DNA of 64,000 nucleotides, from NCBI GenBank assembly GCA_013368315.1, contig JAACJM010000031.1, positions 372,001 to 436,000 on the forward strand. The letters are read 5' to 3'. Within the stretch, counting starts at the first letter, position 1. Every line of letters starts with the position of its first letter. This DNA comes from Tetrapyrgos nigripes (Eukaryota; Basidiomycota; Agaricomycetes; Agaricales; Campanellaceae). A model generated the notes under the pieces. That model worked only from the letters and a program-made list of their open reading frames with translations. It made no database searches and was not told where the DNA came from. The position numbers and the translations under genes are program-made. Of this stretch, positions 22,844-33,663 are shown one piece after another.

Positions 22844-23356
22844 TGTTATGATGGAAGTTGTACTTCAAGGTTTTGCCTTTCGTTCATTCGTTCATTGAGC
22901 CTTTCTATCAAAGAAAGGTTTGAGCAAGACTTCTGAAGACGAGTATTACTAGAAGTAAGACTTGTAGAAAGATGTATAAGGTTGAGCTGGAGAATCTAGC
23001 TTGAAGAATGCTCTACCTATATACAAGGATATCTTGTAACTACGAGTCAGAGTACAATGTGTGTAGAGCATGTAAATCGTCTGTAATAGCTATGTCAAAC
23101 AGCATGTAAGTAATAAGAAACATGCTTACAATGCATGTATAAGATAAAGGCAGAGGAAACATGCATACGATGCATGTAAGCAATGTGTAAGTAATAGTAG
23201 ACATGTGTACTACACATGTAAGAAAGAAAGCAAGGATAGAGCATGGCGAATGAAAGGGAAACATGTGTTAGATAAGAAGAAATGAAACAAAGTAAAGAAA
23301 AGGAAAGAAAAAGCGAGCCAGAGAGTCCTATAGAATAGGGGTGAGAAATTGTAACA
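22844..23356 (-). mobile_element. Solo LTR, TGTTAC...GTAACA family, copy 2
   Basis: 513 bp, inverted relative to the copy at 5118-5622, with GAAGC duplicated exactly at 22839-22843 and 23357-23361. It interrupts gag of copia copy 2. Confidence 0.92.
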
Positions 23357-23407
23357 GAAGCTCAGGGCAAGAACTTTGCTTCTAGCTCCAACAAATCACA
23401 AGAATCT

Positions 23408-23833
23408 TGTTAGGTATCAGACAAGTTTGGCCTAGTTAGCTTGGACTCATGTGATGCCAGGACCTTTGCAAGGGGCTGCTAGTGGGCAGAGGCTGCAGCG
23501 AGTATTATTGTAGGTTGTTGAGAACTAAAGTTGTGGTATACTCATAGTGTTATAGGTATGAGTTGTGGCGAATAGAGGTAAATGGTGGGGGTTATCAAAC
23601 TGTGGGTACCATTGGTAAGACTGAACCAGTCAGAAGATCCTTGTTTCCAAAATATCGAGCTAAGGTACATGAGTGTGTATCTAAGTCTTATATACCTATC
23701 TACTGTATATACCTGTGCTATGCTGTGCGCACTGCTATGGAGATGAATAAATAATTATATAGTCCTATGCAAGTACTGTCTGTGCACTGCCCCAGGCCTG
23801 GGTGTAGCCATGGAACTTGTTCACATCGTAACA
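23408..23833 (+). mobile_element. Solo LTR, TGTTAGG...CGTAACA type
   Basis: 426 bp with AATCT duplicated at 23403-23407 and 23834-23838. It has a TATATACC element (about 23705) and an AATAAATAA polyadenylation-like signal (about 23746). It lies only about 50 bp from the previous solo LTR, in the same gag. Confidence 0.88.
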
Positions 23834-24290
23834 AATCTGCAAACTACTCTAGCAACAACTTCTGAGGCAGAGGATGTGGCAGATTTAGGGAAAGAGGAGG
23901 AAGAGGTAGAGGAAATAGCAAAGGAGGCCAAGGAGGATCATCATTCAGAGGTCAGGGAAATTTCAGAGGAAGAGGCCAAGGTGGAGCAGGAGGAAATTGG
24001 CAAGGCAACAACCAAACAAGGGAAGAACCCAGCTGTTACAATTGCAGAGGACTTGGTCATTTCTCCAAAAATTGTCCATCCAAACACATGCAATGTGCTA
24101 ATGTCACCAGAGAACACAGAGAAGATAGAAAGAATGGGGAGAATGGACAACAAAGGAATGGAGTAGCACCAGAGAAAAGAATGAAGAAGATAGTGATGAA
24201 GGAAGCTGGATGGCCATTGAAATTCTGGAAATCAAAGATTCCATTGATCTGAAGAAGCAGCTTTCAAAGCATCGGAACATACTCCACTGA
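23834..24290 (+). pseudogene. Copia copy 2 gag C-terminus with CCHC zinc knuckle
   Basis: A Gly/Arg-rich stretch precedes a zinc knuckle CYNCRGLGHFSKNC (about 24034-24075), the CX2CX4HX4C nucleic-acid-binding motif of gag. The reading frame is interrupted upstream by the solo LTR and downstream by frame shifts. It continues into the region matching copy 1 (PEKRMKKIVMKEAGWP). Confidence 0.82.
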
Positions 24291-25854
24291 TTCTATTTGA
24301 CTCCAGATGCTCATCTCACATGTCCCCACTCCGAGACCAATTATGAAACTACCAAACTATTCCCACTCGTTGAATCCAAGCAGCTAACTCCAATACATTC
24401 ACATCCAAAGGGAAAGGCACCCTACACATCGAGACAGTTGATACAAAGGAGAAACCCCACTTCTTATCCCTATGCGACATTCTCTATTATCCAGACATGC
24501 TGAACACACTAGTATCATTGGGAAAATTGGATGACACAGGATACATCATTCATATTGAAGGAGGAATCATGGTTATCTTGAAACAAGGTCGTAACATCAC
24601 TCACATTCCAAAAGTGCATGGACTTTACCAAATCATTGAGCATGAAAATGCTTATTCTGTCACCAATCGCACCCTATCCTTATACAAAGCCCATTGTGCT
24701 ACCGGTCACCAGAATTATCAATACATTGAATCCTTATTTGCAAACAATGCAGTTAAAGGAGTATGTCTTGATCCAAACAGAATGGAGCACATTGTGTGAA
24801 AGGAACTTGTCTCACTATTTCAAAATTATATCTCACTCCATGCACTGAGAACTTTGGAGACAGAGGACCAGCATCAGTCAAGACTATCAATCATCAGGAG
24901 TATTCACTCACACTTATCAATGATGCCACATACTGGCTAGAAACCCCTCTACTGCGCTCTAAAGACAAATCATTCACCAAATACGTCATCTTCCAGACCA
25001 CCCTCAAGACTCAATTCAACATTAGCATCAAAATTCCACAGTCAGATCAAGGAGGAGAATTTCTAGGAGGAGAATTTATGAAGTATTTGGAAGGAAAGGG
25101 AACAGAGAGGAAACTCACAGTTCACAATACACCAGAGCAGAATGGTATTGCGGAAAGAAGTCATCATACACTTCTCAACACTGTCTGAGCTATGCTCATC
25201 TCATCAGGACTACCAAAACGGTTATGGGGCATGGCAATGCTTTATGCGACCTACATCTGGAATCATACCCCACACAAAGCCATTGATATGCAGACTCCAT
25301 ACAAGAAACAATTTGGAACTATCCCAGACATCTCAGATCTTCATCCATTTGGCTCTATTGTTTATGTCAAACGCACTCCAAAACCCAACAAATTGGAAGA
25401 TCAGGCAATTGAAGGACATTGGTTAGGACCAGAGAAAGGATCCCAGGGTTACTATATCTATTGGCTGAAGAAGAAATCCATCACTGTCAAATGGAACATA
25501 CAATTCACTAATCAACCAATCCAACTCAGTGAGGAGGATAATGATTTCATCAATTTGGAACAGAAGGTCCCTGAGTCAGATACAGTTGATCCCGTCATTG
25601 AAATTACCAAACCTATCGCACCCAAAAGCATCATTCCACCTGAAATAGTCACAGGTAGAAGACCTATCACCAGATCTATGACAAAGAAGACAGGAGGAGT
25701 AGACTCTGCCAACTTGCTTACCGCTAGTCTCACTCAGGTTACATCAGAACTTGAAGCTTACGACCCACTTTCAGTTGCAGAAGCAAAATGTCAACCAGAT
25801 TGGCCCAAATGGAAGGAAGCTATGGAAGAGGAAATGAGAAAGCATAAGGAATGA
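24291..25854 (+). pseudogene. Copia copy 2 protease and integrase
   Basis: The protease site (24297-24320) reads FDSRCSSHMS, the catalytic Asp being present but the following Gly replaced by Arg. The GAG_pre-integrase zinc region follows (HCATGHQNYQYI, 24688-24725). The integrase has lost the segment with its first catalytic Asp: NFGDRGPASV here against NFGDKMHMDIWGPASV in copy 1. SDQGGEF (about 25044) and the Glu in PEQNGIAERSH remain. An in-frame TGA lies at 25186-25188. The linker PITRSMTKKTGG follows. Confidence 0.85.
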
Positions 25855-27308
25855 GGAACATTCATTCCAGTTTACACACCATCAAACACCAACATTCTTA
25901 CTGGAAAATGGGTTTATAGGACAAAGAAGGATGAACATGGAAAGGTCAAGAAACATCAAGCACAACTTGTTGTGCATGGATACAACCAAATCCCAGAAAT
26001 TGACTATTTCCCAGATGAAACATTTGCATCAGTCGCCAAGATGACATCAGGATGCATCATTCTATCCATCACAGCATATTGTAATATGGAGATTCACCAA
26101 ATGGACGTTAAATCAGCATACCTTTATGGCAAAACCGATCCCAATGAACATATATTCATGAAACCACCTCCTGGCATCGAGATGACAGGTGTCAAACCTG
26201 GTCAAGTACTCCGTCTTCAATTAGCTCTCTATGGACTCAAACAAGCCAGATGCTATTGGTATCTACGATTCTGTGAAATCATGAAGGAAATCGGACTCAT
26301 ACGCTCTAATTTCAATCATACTGTCTTTTACTGACTTAATCCATTCATTATTCTATTCATTCATGTTGACAACATGACATTGGTTACCGATACTATGGGA
26401 GATATGGAGAAGTTGAAGAAAAAGATTAAAGAGAAGGTAGAAGTTACAGATGCAGGAGAGTTACATTGGATGTTAGGAATTGAGATACGCAGGACAGGCA
26501 GGAACATACACTCCAGATGTTACAACAATCCTACATCGACTCCATCATCACATGTTATGGATTCACCAACATCAAACCCGTCTCTATACCATTTGATCCA
26601 CATACTCACTTATCGACATCACAAAGTCCTACTACTGTCGAAGAAATTGCCCAGACACACGACAAACCATATCGAGAAGCTTTAGGCGCTTTACAATATC
26701 TATGTCATGCTTATCCAGTCTCACAACTCCCCTGATTCACTCATAATCCAGGTATCACACACTGGAATGCTTTACAACACATATTCACTTATCTTAAATT
26801 GACAAAGGATCATTGGTTGACTTATGGAAAGAAGCAGATGGACATTATTGGTTATTCAGATGCAGATGGAATGTCTAATGAGGACCAACACGCTATATCT
26901 GGTTACATCTTCATGCTTAATGGCAGAGCTATATCTTGGTCTTCTAAACAACAAGACACAATCTCACTCTCCACTACCGAAGCTGAATACATTGCTCTAT
27001 CTCACGCAGCCAAGGAGGCTATATGGACTCAGAACTTCATATCTGAAATCTTTGGATCTATCACCAATCCTATCCTTATTCATTCGGACAACCAATTGGC
27101 TATCGCACTTGCTAAGGACGACTGTTATCATGCTCACACCAAACATATCAACATCTGTTACCACTTTATTCACTACATCATTGAAGAAGGCAAAATTCAA
27201 CTTTCATATTGCCCTACCGACAAAATGACTGCCAACATCTTCACCAAAGTTTTACAATCTCTTAAAGCCAAACACTTTGCTTCGTCTATGGGACTCGCAA
27301 AGGTTTGA
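25855..27308 (+). pseudogene. Copia copy 2 reverse transcriptase and RNase H
   Basis: RVT_2 blocks in order: GKWVYRTKKDEHGKV, FPDETFASVAKM, DVKSAYLYGKTDPNEHIF, LALYGLKQAR, then the catalytic loop HVDNM (about 26362-26376), where the second Asp of YVDDM is Asn. After a small deletion near 26710 the RNase H follows from 26799 (GYSDADGMSNEDQ, STTEAEYIALSHAA, HSDNQ) and ends at 27308. Stops at 25852 (TGA) and 26332 (TGA) break the frame. Confidence 0.87.
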
Positions 27309-27546
27309 GGAGGAGTGTTGGAATTTTGTATTAACCTATACTTACAACGAACACTAATATCTTTCTCTCCACTTGACTAGTATACATGATCCACTTCCAT
27401 ACTTACATCGTCTCTTACATTATTGACTCCAAACTGATATCAGACATTACATTGTAGTATCTGCTTTTCTCCACTGTGTTATATTTATGGACTTGTGTAG
27501 CCACAGTAGCTAAACAGTATAAATACTTAGTAGTTCACTGTCTATA

Positions 27547-29183
27547 CAGTGGCCAAAAAAATTGTCCACATGTTTGGCACTTTTGGAAAGATTGCTGATT
27601 TAAGAGCTATTGAGCAGAAATCTCAAAACAGGGCTGGTGGTAGCAAGAAAGCCTTTGATTAGAGCTACAATAATCTGTCTGTTTTGTCTTATTTGGCCAC
27701 ATATCTGTGGAGTTATGATTGATTTAAAATTGTATGTCATTTGGACAATTTTTTGAGTTGCCACTTCAAAATCATTATTGCAATAACCTGATGTGTTATA
27801 CATGATGTCATGGGTGGAGCTGTACAGTAATGTGATGTATACACCACAATGATGTCATAACTGCCAGCTGGAGCATACATAGCAACATACAGATGCTCTA
27901 CAGCTTCTATGAAAATCATGGGGTCCCTCATATCAGCCCAGAAAGACAATCTCTACTCTCTCCTCCAAACTGCCCCTCCCTCTATCAAAATTTCAGCTCA
28001 GACTGAAGTATGAAAGCAGAGTGTTGCTTTTATATGTAGAGAGACATGTTTTGATAAAGGAAACCATTGGATATAGCACTTTAGAAAGTTAATACCCAGC
28101 TGAAAAATGGCCACCTCTGGATCAACTCCCATATTATTAATGCTTTCCAGGATTTTGTTACTTAAGATGGTCATATAGTGTTTGCAATCTATCTTCCCCT
28201 TCATCTGGACCATTTTTACTGCTTACTGTTGCCCCATACCCTACCCCATCATGTCATTTTCTCTCTCAAATGTCATCATTTCTGTCACATCTTGCTGTAC
28301 CATGAATTTATCTCTCTTTTCTCACACATGCTGGGGCATATTTGCCCCAAAATAATTGGTTTTGGTCTTATCTGAGAAAATAACCCACTTCTAGCCTTCT
28401 ACAGCCCGGTCTTTTTACATCTGTGCAAACTTCAAGTGAGCCTTGCTGCAAGTCACTGTAAGTTTGCACTAGTTCTGTGTTTTGGAGATTGCCACAAGAC
28501 ATTTTCAGGAATGTTTTGGCTGTTATAGGTTGGGACAGGTTGTCCAAGAAGAGCCTTGATGTTTCAGGCCACTTGTGTAGCAATCTGGATTTACCAGAAT
28601 GGATTTTTTTCCAATCTAACCTCTTCACAAGTAGTAGAGAGCCTCCTAGGACACCCTGCTGTATTGTTCTCATTGTCTGTATTTGTCTTTTAAGCCACAA
28701 AAGCAACTCCTGGCTTCCATACTCCAGTCTGAGCTGCAATTTTTGCAGATGGAGAGGCAGTTAAGAGGAGAGAGTAGAGATTGTCTTTCTGGGCTGATAT
28801 GAGGGACCCCATGATTTTCATAGAGGCTGTAGAGCATCTGTATGTTGCTATATATGCTCCAGCTGGCAGCTATGACATCATTGTAGTGTATACATTACAT
28901 TACTGTACAGCTCCACCCATGACATCATGTATAACACATCAGGTTATTGCAATAATGATTTTGAAGTGGCAACTCAAAAAATTGTCCAAATGACATACAG
29001 TTTTAAATCAATCATAACTCCACAGATATTTTGCCAAATAAGACAAAATGGACAGATTATTGTAGCTCTAATCAAAGGCTTTCTTGCTACCACCAGCCAT
29101 GTTTTGAGATTTCTGCTCAATAGCTCTTAAATCAGCAATCTTTCCAAAAGTGCCAAACATGTGGACAATTTTTTTGGCCACTG
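27547..29183 (-). mobile_element. Tc1-like DNA transposon with ~419-bp inverted repeats
   Basis: The element starts CAGTGGCCAAAAAAATTGTC and ends with its complement, flanked by TA (27545-27546 and 29184-29185). The inverted repeats extend over about 27547-27965 and 28765-29183, unusually long for Tc1. A degenerate transposase lies between them on the minus strand. TA duplication, CAGTG ends and the protein remnant agree on Tc1/mariner. Confidence 0.9.
27998..28750 (-). pseudogene. Degenerate Tc1-type transposase
   Basis: Pieces in several minus-strand frames match a Tc1 DDE transposase: N-terminal part 28368-28739 (LGGSLLLVKRL, then SGKSRLLHKWPETSR), then FSDKT-like residues near 28375 (first Asp), and MVQMKGKIDCKHYMTILSNKILESI ... 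GVDPEVAIFQL (28213-28080), which is the VDG/Y..IL..LL block before the second Asp. The second Asp is lost (IFQLGIN where IFQQDN is usual) and stops are frequent, so it is inactive. Confidence 0.72.
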
Positions 29184-29248
29184 TATCTCTAGAGCCACAA
29201 TAGTATTTGTTGCCTCACTTGTTTAACAAGTGTCCTCATATTCATTTA

Positions 29249-29878
29249 AGATAGAGGCAGCCAGGAACTGACACCTCTTATGTAAGCTCAGCAAGTCAAC
29301 AACGACTGCTTCTCCTCTGTCCCACATCTCTTTTCCATGATCTGCTCAATAGGAGTTGTAGCTAGAACCATGTACTTCAATTCCTATTGAGCAGAAATAT
29401 GATATCTTACTTTACTCTCAAGTTTTAACAAAAAAATTTCCAACCTTTTCTGTGACCTCAAAAAGTGTTCTTTTAGTGTTTGCAGCAGTTTTTGGTTTTT
29501 TGACCTCTCAGATTTGGTGTGTGGCTGTGCACTTCATAAACTTATTAATCAATACAGTAGCCCAAAATGGAACTTTGTCCAAGTCGCTCTGACACCTGCT
29601 ACCATGCAGAAAGGCTCTGATCTCACCATAAAATACAGAAGTTCACTAAGTATCGAGAACCCTGAGGCTCTGAAGTGGTAGACTACCTGTCATTACTGTG
29701 CTATACATAAATACAGCCATGTAAGTGTGCACCACAAGCCCCAGGCTTAGCTATAGCTCAGCCAGCGCTCTGTTTATCGCTGAGACAAAGAAAAAATTTT
29801 GGAGCCAGGCAGATTTGGCGCTTTCCCACATTATGTAAGCTACTTAGTAAGGGTGTTGGTTCCTGGCTCCCTCTATCT
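29249..29878. mobile_element. 630-bp TIR element with TA duplication
   Basis: The ends AGATAGAGGCAGCCAGGAAC and its near-complement (GTTCCTGGCTCCCTCTATCT) are flanked by TA at 29247-29248 and 29879-29880. The interrupted copia LTR resumes exactly on the right. No coding capacity. It is a non-autonomous mariner-type candidate. Confidence 0.8.
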
Positions 29879-29888
29879 TATTCTCATA

Positions 29889-30376
29889 CCCTATTCTATA
29901 AGACTCTTTGACTCGTTCTTTCTTTTCTTTACCTTGTTTCATCTTTCTTATCTAACACATGTTTCCCTTTCATTCACCATGCTCTATCCTTGCTTTCTCT
30001 TTCACATGTGTAGTACACATGTCTACTATTATTCACACATTGTTTACATGCATTGTATGCATGTTTCCTTTGCTCTTGTCTTATACATGCATTGTATGCA
30101 TGTCTCTTATTACTTACATGCTGTTTGACATAGCTACTAAGACAATTTACATGCTTAGTACACATTGTACTCTGACTTGTAGTTACAAGACATTCTTGTA
30201 TATATGTAGAGGATTCTTTGAGCTAGATTCCCCAGCTTGATCTTATACATCTTTCTACAAGTCTTACTTCAAGTAATACTCATCTTCAGAAGTCCTGCTC
30301 AAACCTTTCTTCAATAGAAAGGCTCAACGAGCGAATGAACAAAAGGTGAAACCTTGAAGTACGACTTCCATTGTAA
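29889..30376 (+). mobile_element. LTR of the TGTTAC family, copy 3 (5' end missing)
   Basis: It matches 5134-5622 from CCCTATTCTATA onward and ends CCATTGTAAC, but lacks the first ~16 bp of the LTR. It abuts the end of the copia copy 2 LTR, so copia copy 2 probably inserted near its 5' end, or a deletion joined them. Confidence 0.75.
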
Positions 30377-30534
30377 CCCCCCCATTTGTTGAACACAAGC
30401 AATTGACTTGTATAGATACAAAATTTTACCAACATTGTGAAAAGGAGGATGCAAGTTCTCGGATTCAAACCAAGGGTGGTGAAGAGGATCCACTCCAATT
30501 ATCTCCGCAGTGTTACCACTACACCAAACTTGCC
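30377..30534 (-). mobile_element. tRNA-derived SINE-like element
   Basis: On the minus strand the head starts GGCAAGTTTGGTG. It has a Pol III A box (TGGTGTAGTGGTAA, 30513-30526) and a B box (GGTTTGAATCC, 30461-30471) about 42 bases apart. A T-arm (CTTGG/CCGAG) and an acceptor-like pairing (GCAAGT/ACTTGC) can be drawn. About 85 bases of unrelated tail follow. No target duplication was found, and it could instead be a degenerate tRNA gene. Confidence 0.6.
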
Positions 30535-31441
30535 TATGTTCTACAATTTAGATCTGTACCATTATACTGGCAGCTTACCACCAAAACCAAAACATAAGGG
30601 TGGAACAAACATTGGAGCAGATAAGCTTAATGCAGTAGACACATGAGGTTGGCAAACTGGCAGTTGCCCTTCAATTTGTATCTAGTTTAACTCTGATACA
30701 GGAAAACTACTTTCACAGCTAAACTAGCATTCTTTAAAAGATCCTAAAGAGCTGGCACAAACCTTATGCCTCAGCAAGAGGGTAGGTTAGGTATGTTGAG
30801 TGGCACTAGCAGTTAAAGTTAGCAAGGCCCAAGTAAAATTTGAAGCTGACAAGTGCTTACTGACTAACTGAATATCTGGGTACTGGGTTTTCAGCCCAGG
30901 GTGTATCCAAAAAGAAGGAGTCCTCAGACTCTCTGGAAGTGAAGTTTTTGGCTCAAGGACTGTAGAGGCCAAAACAGTCAAGCAGTGTTCACTGCTAAAA
31001 GCAATGATTAGACTTACAAGTGGCTCATGGACAAGTTGTCCTAGCTGCCAGTTGAACGTTGTATTTGAACCAAGGTTGATGTTTGATGTATAAGACAGTG
31101 TCACTGAGGGTTCATTTCAACACCAGAGTATGAGAATAGCCTCTAATCTTGACCTCTTTGCAGTACGATGCACAAAGAGGAAAGTGAGACCAATGACCAA
31201 GGGAGCAATAAACACAGGCCATAACTTTGACAAGATGAAGACCCAAAAGGTGCAGATCTGAGGAAGTCAGACTTGAGTTTTAGCAGTTAACACTGTACTG
31301 CTAGTTAAACCAAACTTAATGTGTTGGCAAATTTTGAAGGAACACATAAACAACTGTTTTAATTGCATAGTACCAAATGTAACAAAAGTGGCCAGGCTAC
31401 AAAGGCAGTTCAACTATCTATGTGACTAGCAATGTATAAAC
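30535..31441. other. No gene recognised
   Basis: The longest frame is about 105 codons (30787-31104 minus) with no domain and no clear splice context. Composition is similar to the neighbouring secreted-protein gene, so it may be its 3' flank. Confidence 0.35.
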
Positions 31442-33621
31442 TCAGTAGTAATTGGTGGAAGAAGAAGTGACGGTCTCAGCTGAGATAACAGAGCTGGAGC
31501 CATTTTTACTGTTAGGAGACAAACCATTAAGAGCTTCCTTGGCAGTACCAGCTTTGTCTTCAAGCTCAGTATGTGCCAGTTTGGTGTTGATAACAGACAT
31601 GAGGTTGTTGTAAGTGCCACAGTAGTGACTAGCAAGGAAGTACATCTGGTGTCCCACTGAGAGCAACTCATTGCGAAGGAAGTTCTGGAGAGCGTTGAGA
31701 GACTTGTCAGGGAGTTTCTGGTATTCCAGGAAGGTCCCAATGTTAGTCTTTCACAACGGGAGCCAATGTCGCCTTCACATTGCAAGACCCCGGATTCCAA
31801 TATGGCAGGGGTCTGTCCAGGCCCCTTATCTGAGAGTCCAGTATTTAAATATGGGTCACTGGGGTGTTATATAATCTGCATACCATATTGGGCAAGTGCA
31901 CATTATGCCTGCTCATTACACAAAACTGTTGTTTCATTAGTGTACAGTTCACACACCTGCCCAGCCGACAATCTTTGAAGTAAAATTGCCTGTTTGGAGG
32001 GTATTTTGTAGTGAAAATGATTTTTTATTGCAGTTTGAGTCAAAAATAAATCATGTGATCACATAGTCCTAACCCACCACCACCCCTGCCCACCCTTGAA
32101 CTGCTAACCCTAACCACTAACCCTAACCTCTAACAGCTTGGCACTATGCACCTTGCATTAATAAACCTTAACCCTAACCATCCTAACTAAACCCTAACCC
32201 CTAACCCCTAACCAAGGCCTATATTATATGGCCTGGACAGACCCCTGCCATATTGGAATCCAGGGTCTGGGGTACCCCACCTGTATTGATATATGAGGAC
32301 GTCCTAGGGTGTCACAACAGATCCTCTGGTGTCTCAATGGGTCTATGCAATCAAGTCATTAAAATGGAAAGATGAATGAAAAATGGAATAAGTGCAAAAT
32401 TACCATCAGCAGGAGGGTTGAAGTTGTTCACCAAACCAGTGAAGATACACGTCTTCTTGCTACAAGCAGCCTCTGCCTTACAAAGATAGTAGTCAGCTTT
32501 GAGGTACTCTCATGAAGAGGTATCAATGCCCTTGACCAAAGAATAAGGTGACACTGTGAGAACTACAGTAGCACTGGAAGAAGTCTTCTAAGATGAATTG
32601 GCAGTCAGGGAACTGGTGGCATAGCAAGAGAAGGAGTGCTCACAGTAACCTTAGGGATTTTGGGCAGATCTTTGCTCAGAGGGCAAGCGTGAACTGCAGA
32701 CAGCCCAGCTTCTCTCATCTGGCAGTGAAAAGAGCTTTAGTTAGACAAAAAGAGTAGATTAAACTAGTGGTAGACATACCACAATGTCTTCCAAAGGGTC
32801 AGCAACAATCTCGACCTCAGACTCACTGTCTTCAACAGTGGGGGCAAAAACAATGCACTAAAAGAAATAATGGGTGAATGGAATAGATACTAGTGGTCTA
32901 GCAATGAACCTTGCACTTGCCCTTAGTAATATGAATTGTACCCAGTTCAACAGGACAACTGGCACAAGCCTTTTGAAGGGTCTCGACAAAGTTGGTGATC
33001 TTGTCAAGGTCAACCTGGTACTTGTGAATACTACATGTACCACTAGAGGACTCTTGAAGGGTCATGGGACCTCTTGAGCCATGAGAATAGGGTTTGACCC
33101 TATGGCAGGGGTCAGGCAACCAGACGCTACTGGTATCAGGGCCAATACAATAGAGCAACAGGAGCACTGGGCAGTCTGCTAGGCTGCACAACAGGGACTT
33201 AGGACTTCAGGCACATTGAGGCACAAAGTCAAGTATGTACAATGGCTATCTACAGGCCCATTCAGGCAGTCCTCAAGTGGCTACAGGGTACTAAGTACAT
33301 ACCTGTCACAGTACTGATTTTCAGCATGTCACAAGTAGGCCTTGACGCAAGCTTCGTTCTTGTGAAACTCCTTGACATTGGAGTCCTCGGACTGTAAGAG
33401 AAGCTGCTAGTTAGCTAAGTTCACTTGGTATTAATGGCACTAGTATGAACCAAGGTATCACCATAGGACTGAAGGGCAGTGAGTATCATGCCACCAATGG
33501 CAGTAGTGTTGTCACGAGCTGCAGACACTTTAGCCATCCAGGCGTCGGCATCGAAGGTTGAAGAAGTAGTAGCAGCAGACATAGGGGAAAAGACAGTGAA
33601 AAGACCTATGAGAGGTTTCAT
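31442..33621 (-). CDS. Probable secreted protein gene, multi-exon, possibly disrupted
   Basis: The start at 33621 (MKPLIGLFTVFSPMSAATTS) gives a signal-peptide-like N-terminus. A second exon (about 33395-33305) follows an intron GTGAAC...TTACAG. Further coding pieces are YQVDLDKITNFVETLQKACASC (about 33020-32900), LKADYYLCKAEAACSKKTC (about 32505-32430) and a last exon from about 31740 to TGA at 31442 (ALQNFLRNELLSVGHQMYFL ... SSSTNYY). Exon boundaries between pieces are not all resolved, and in-frame stops near 33325 and 32515 may mean decay or introns. Regularly spaced Cys and the signal peptide suggest an extracellular protein. I do not recognise the family. A TIR element lies in its last intron. 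Confidence 0.5.
31785..32268. mobile_element. 484-bp TIR element with telomere-like repeats
   Basis: 39-bp inverted ends (31785-31823 and 32230-32268; AGACCC...GGATTCCAATATGG) differ at one position. The interior at 32070-32215 is made of degenerate CCCTAA units (CTAACCCTAACC, CCTAACCCCTAACC), resembling TTAGGG telomere repeats. No target duplication was identified. It lies in an intron of the secreted-protein gene. Confidence 0.75.
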
Positions 33622-33663
33622 TCTGAATTTTAACAGCGAAATCCTTGGGCCTTTTATACTCAA

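Larger units (their letters stand above)
22003..29888 (+). mobile_element. Ty1/copia retrotransposon, copy 2 (5' end missing)
   Basis: This is the same family as 1722-12750, in plus orientation. It lacks the 5' LTR and primer-binding site, replaced by the gypsy remnant. Gag to RNase H follow in copia order to 27308, then the polypurine tract GAGGAGGAG and a 3' LTR starting 27317. Later insertions are solo LTRs at 22844-23356 and 23408-23833, a Tc1-like element at 27547-29183 and a TIR element at 29249-29878. Multiple stops make it non-autonomous. Confidence 0.9.
27317..29888 (+). repeat. 3' LTR of copia copy 2, split by two insertions
   Basis: LTR sequence is found at 27317-27546, 29186-29248 and 29881-29888 (TTCTCATA, the same terminal octamer as in copy 1). 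Between these lie a Tc1-like element and a 630-bp TIR element, each with a TA duplication. Joining the pieces by comparison with 12423-12750 gives one continuous LTR. Confidence 0.85.

Noticed and set aside
23040..23264. 74-codon minus-strand Cys/Leu-rich frame as a membrane peptide
   Set aside because: It lies inside a solo LTR, recurs in all three copies of that LTR with shifts, and arises from ACATGCAT repeats.
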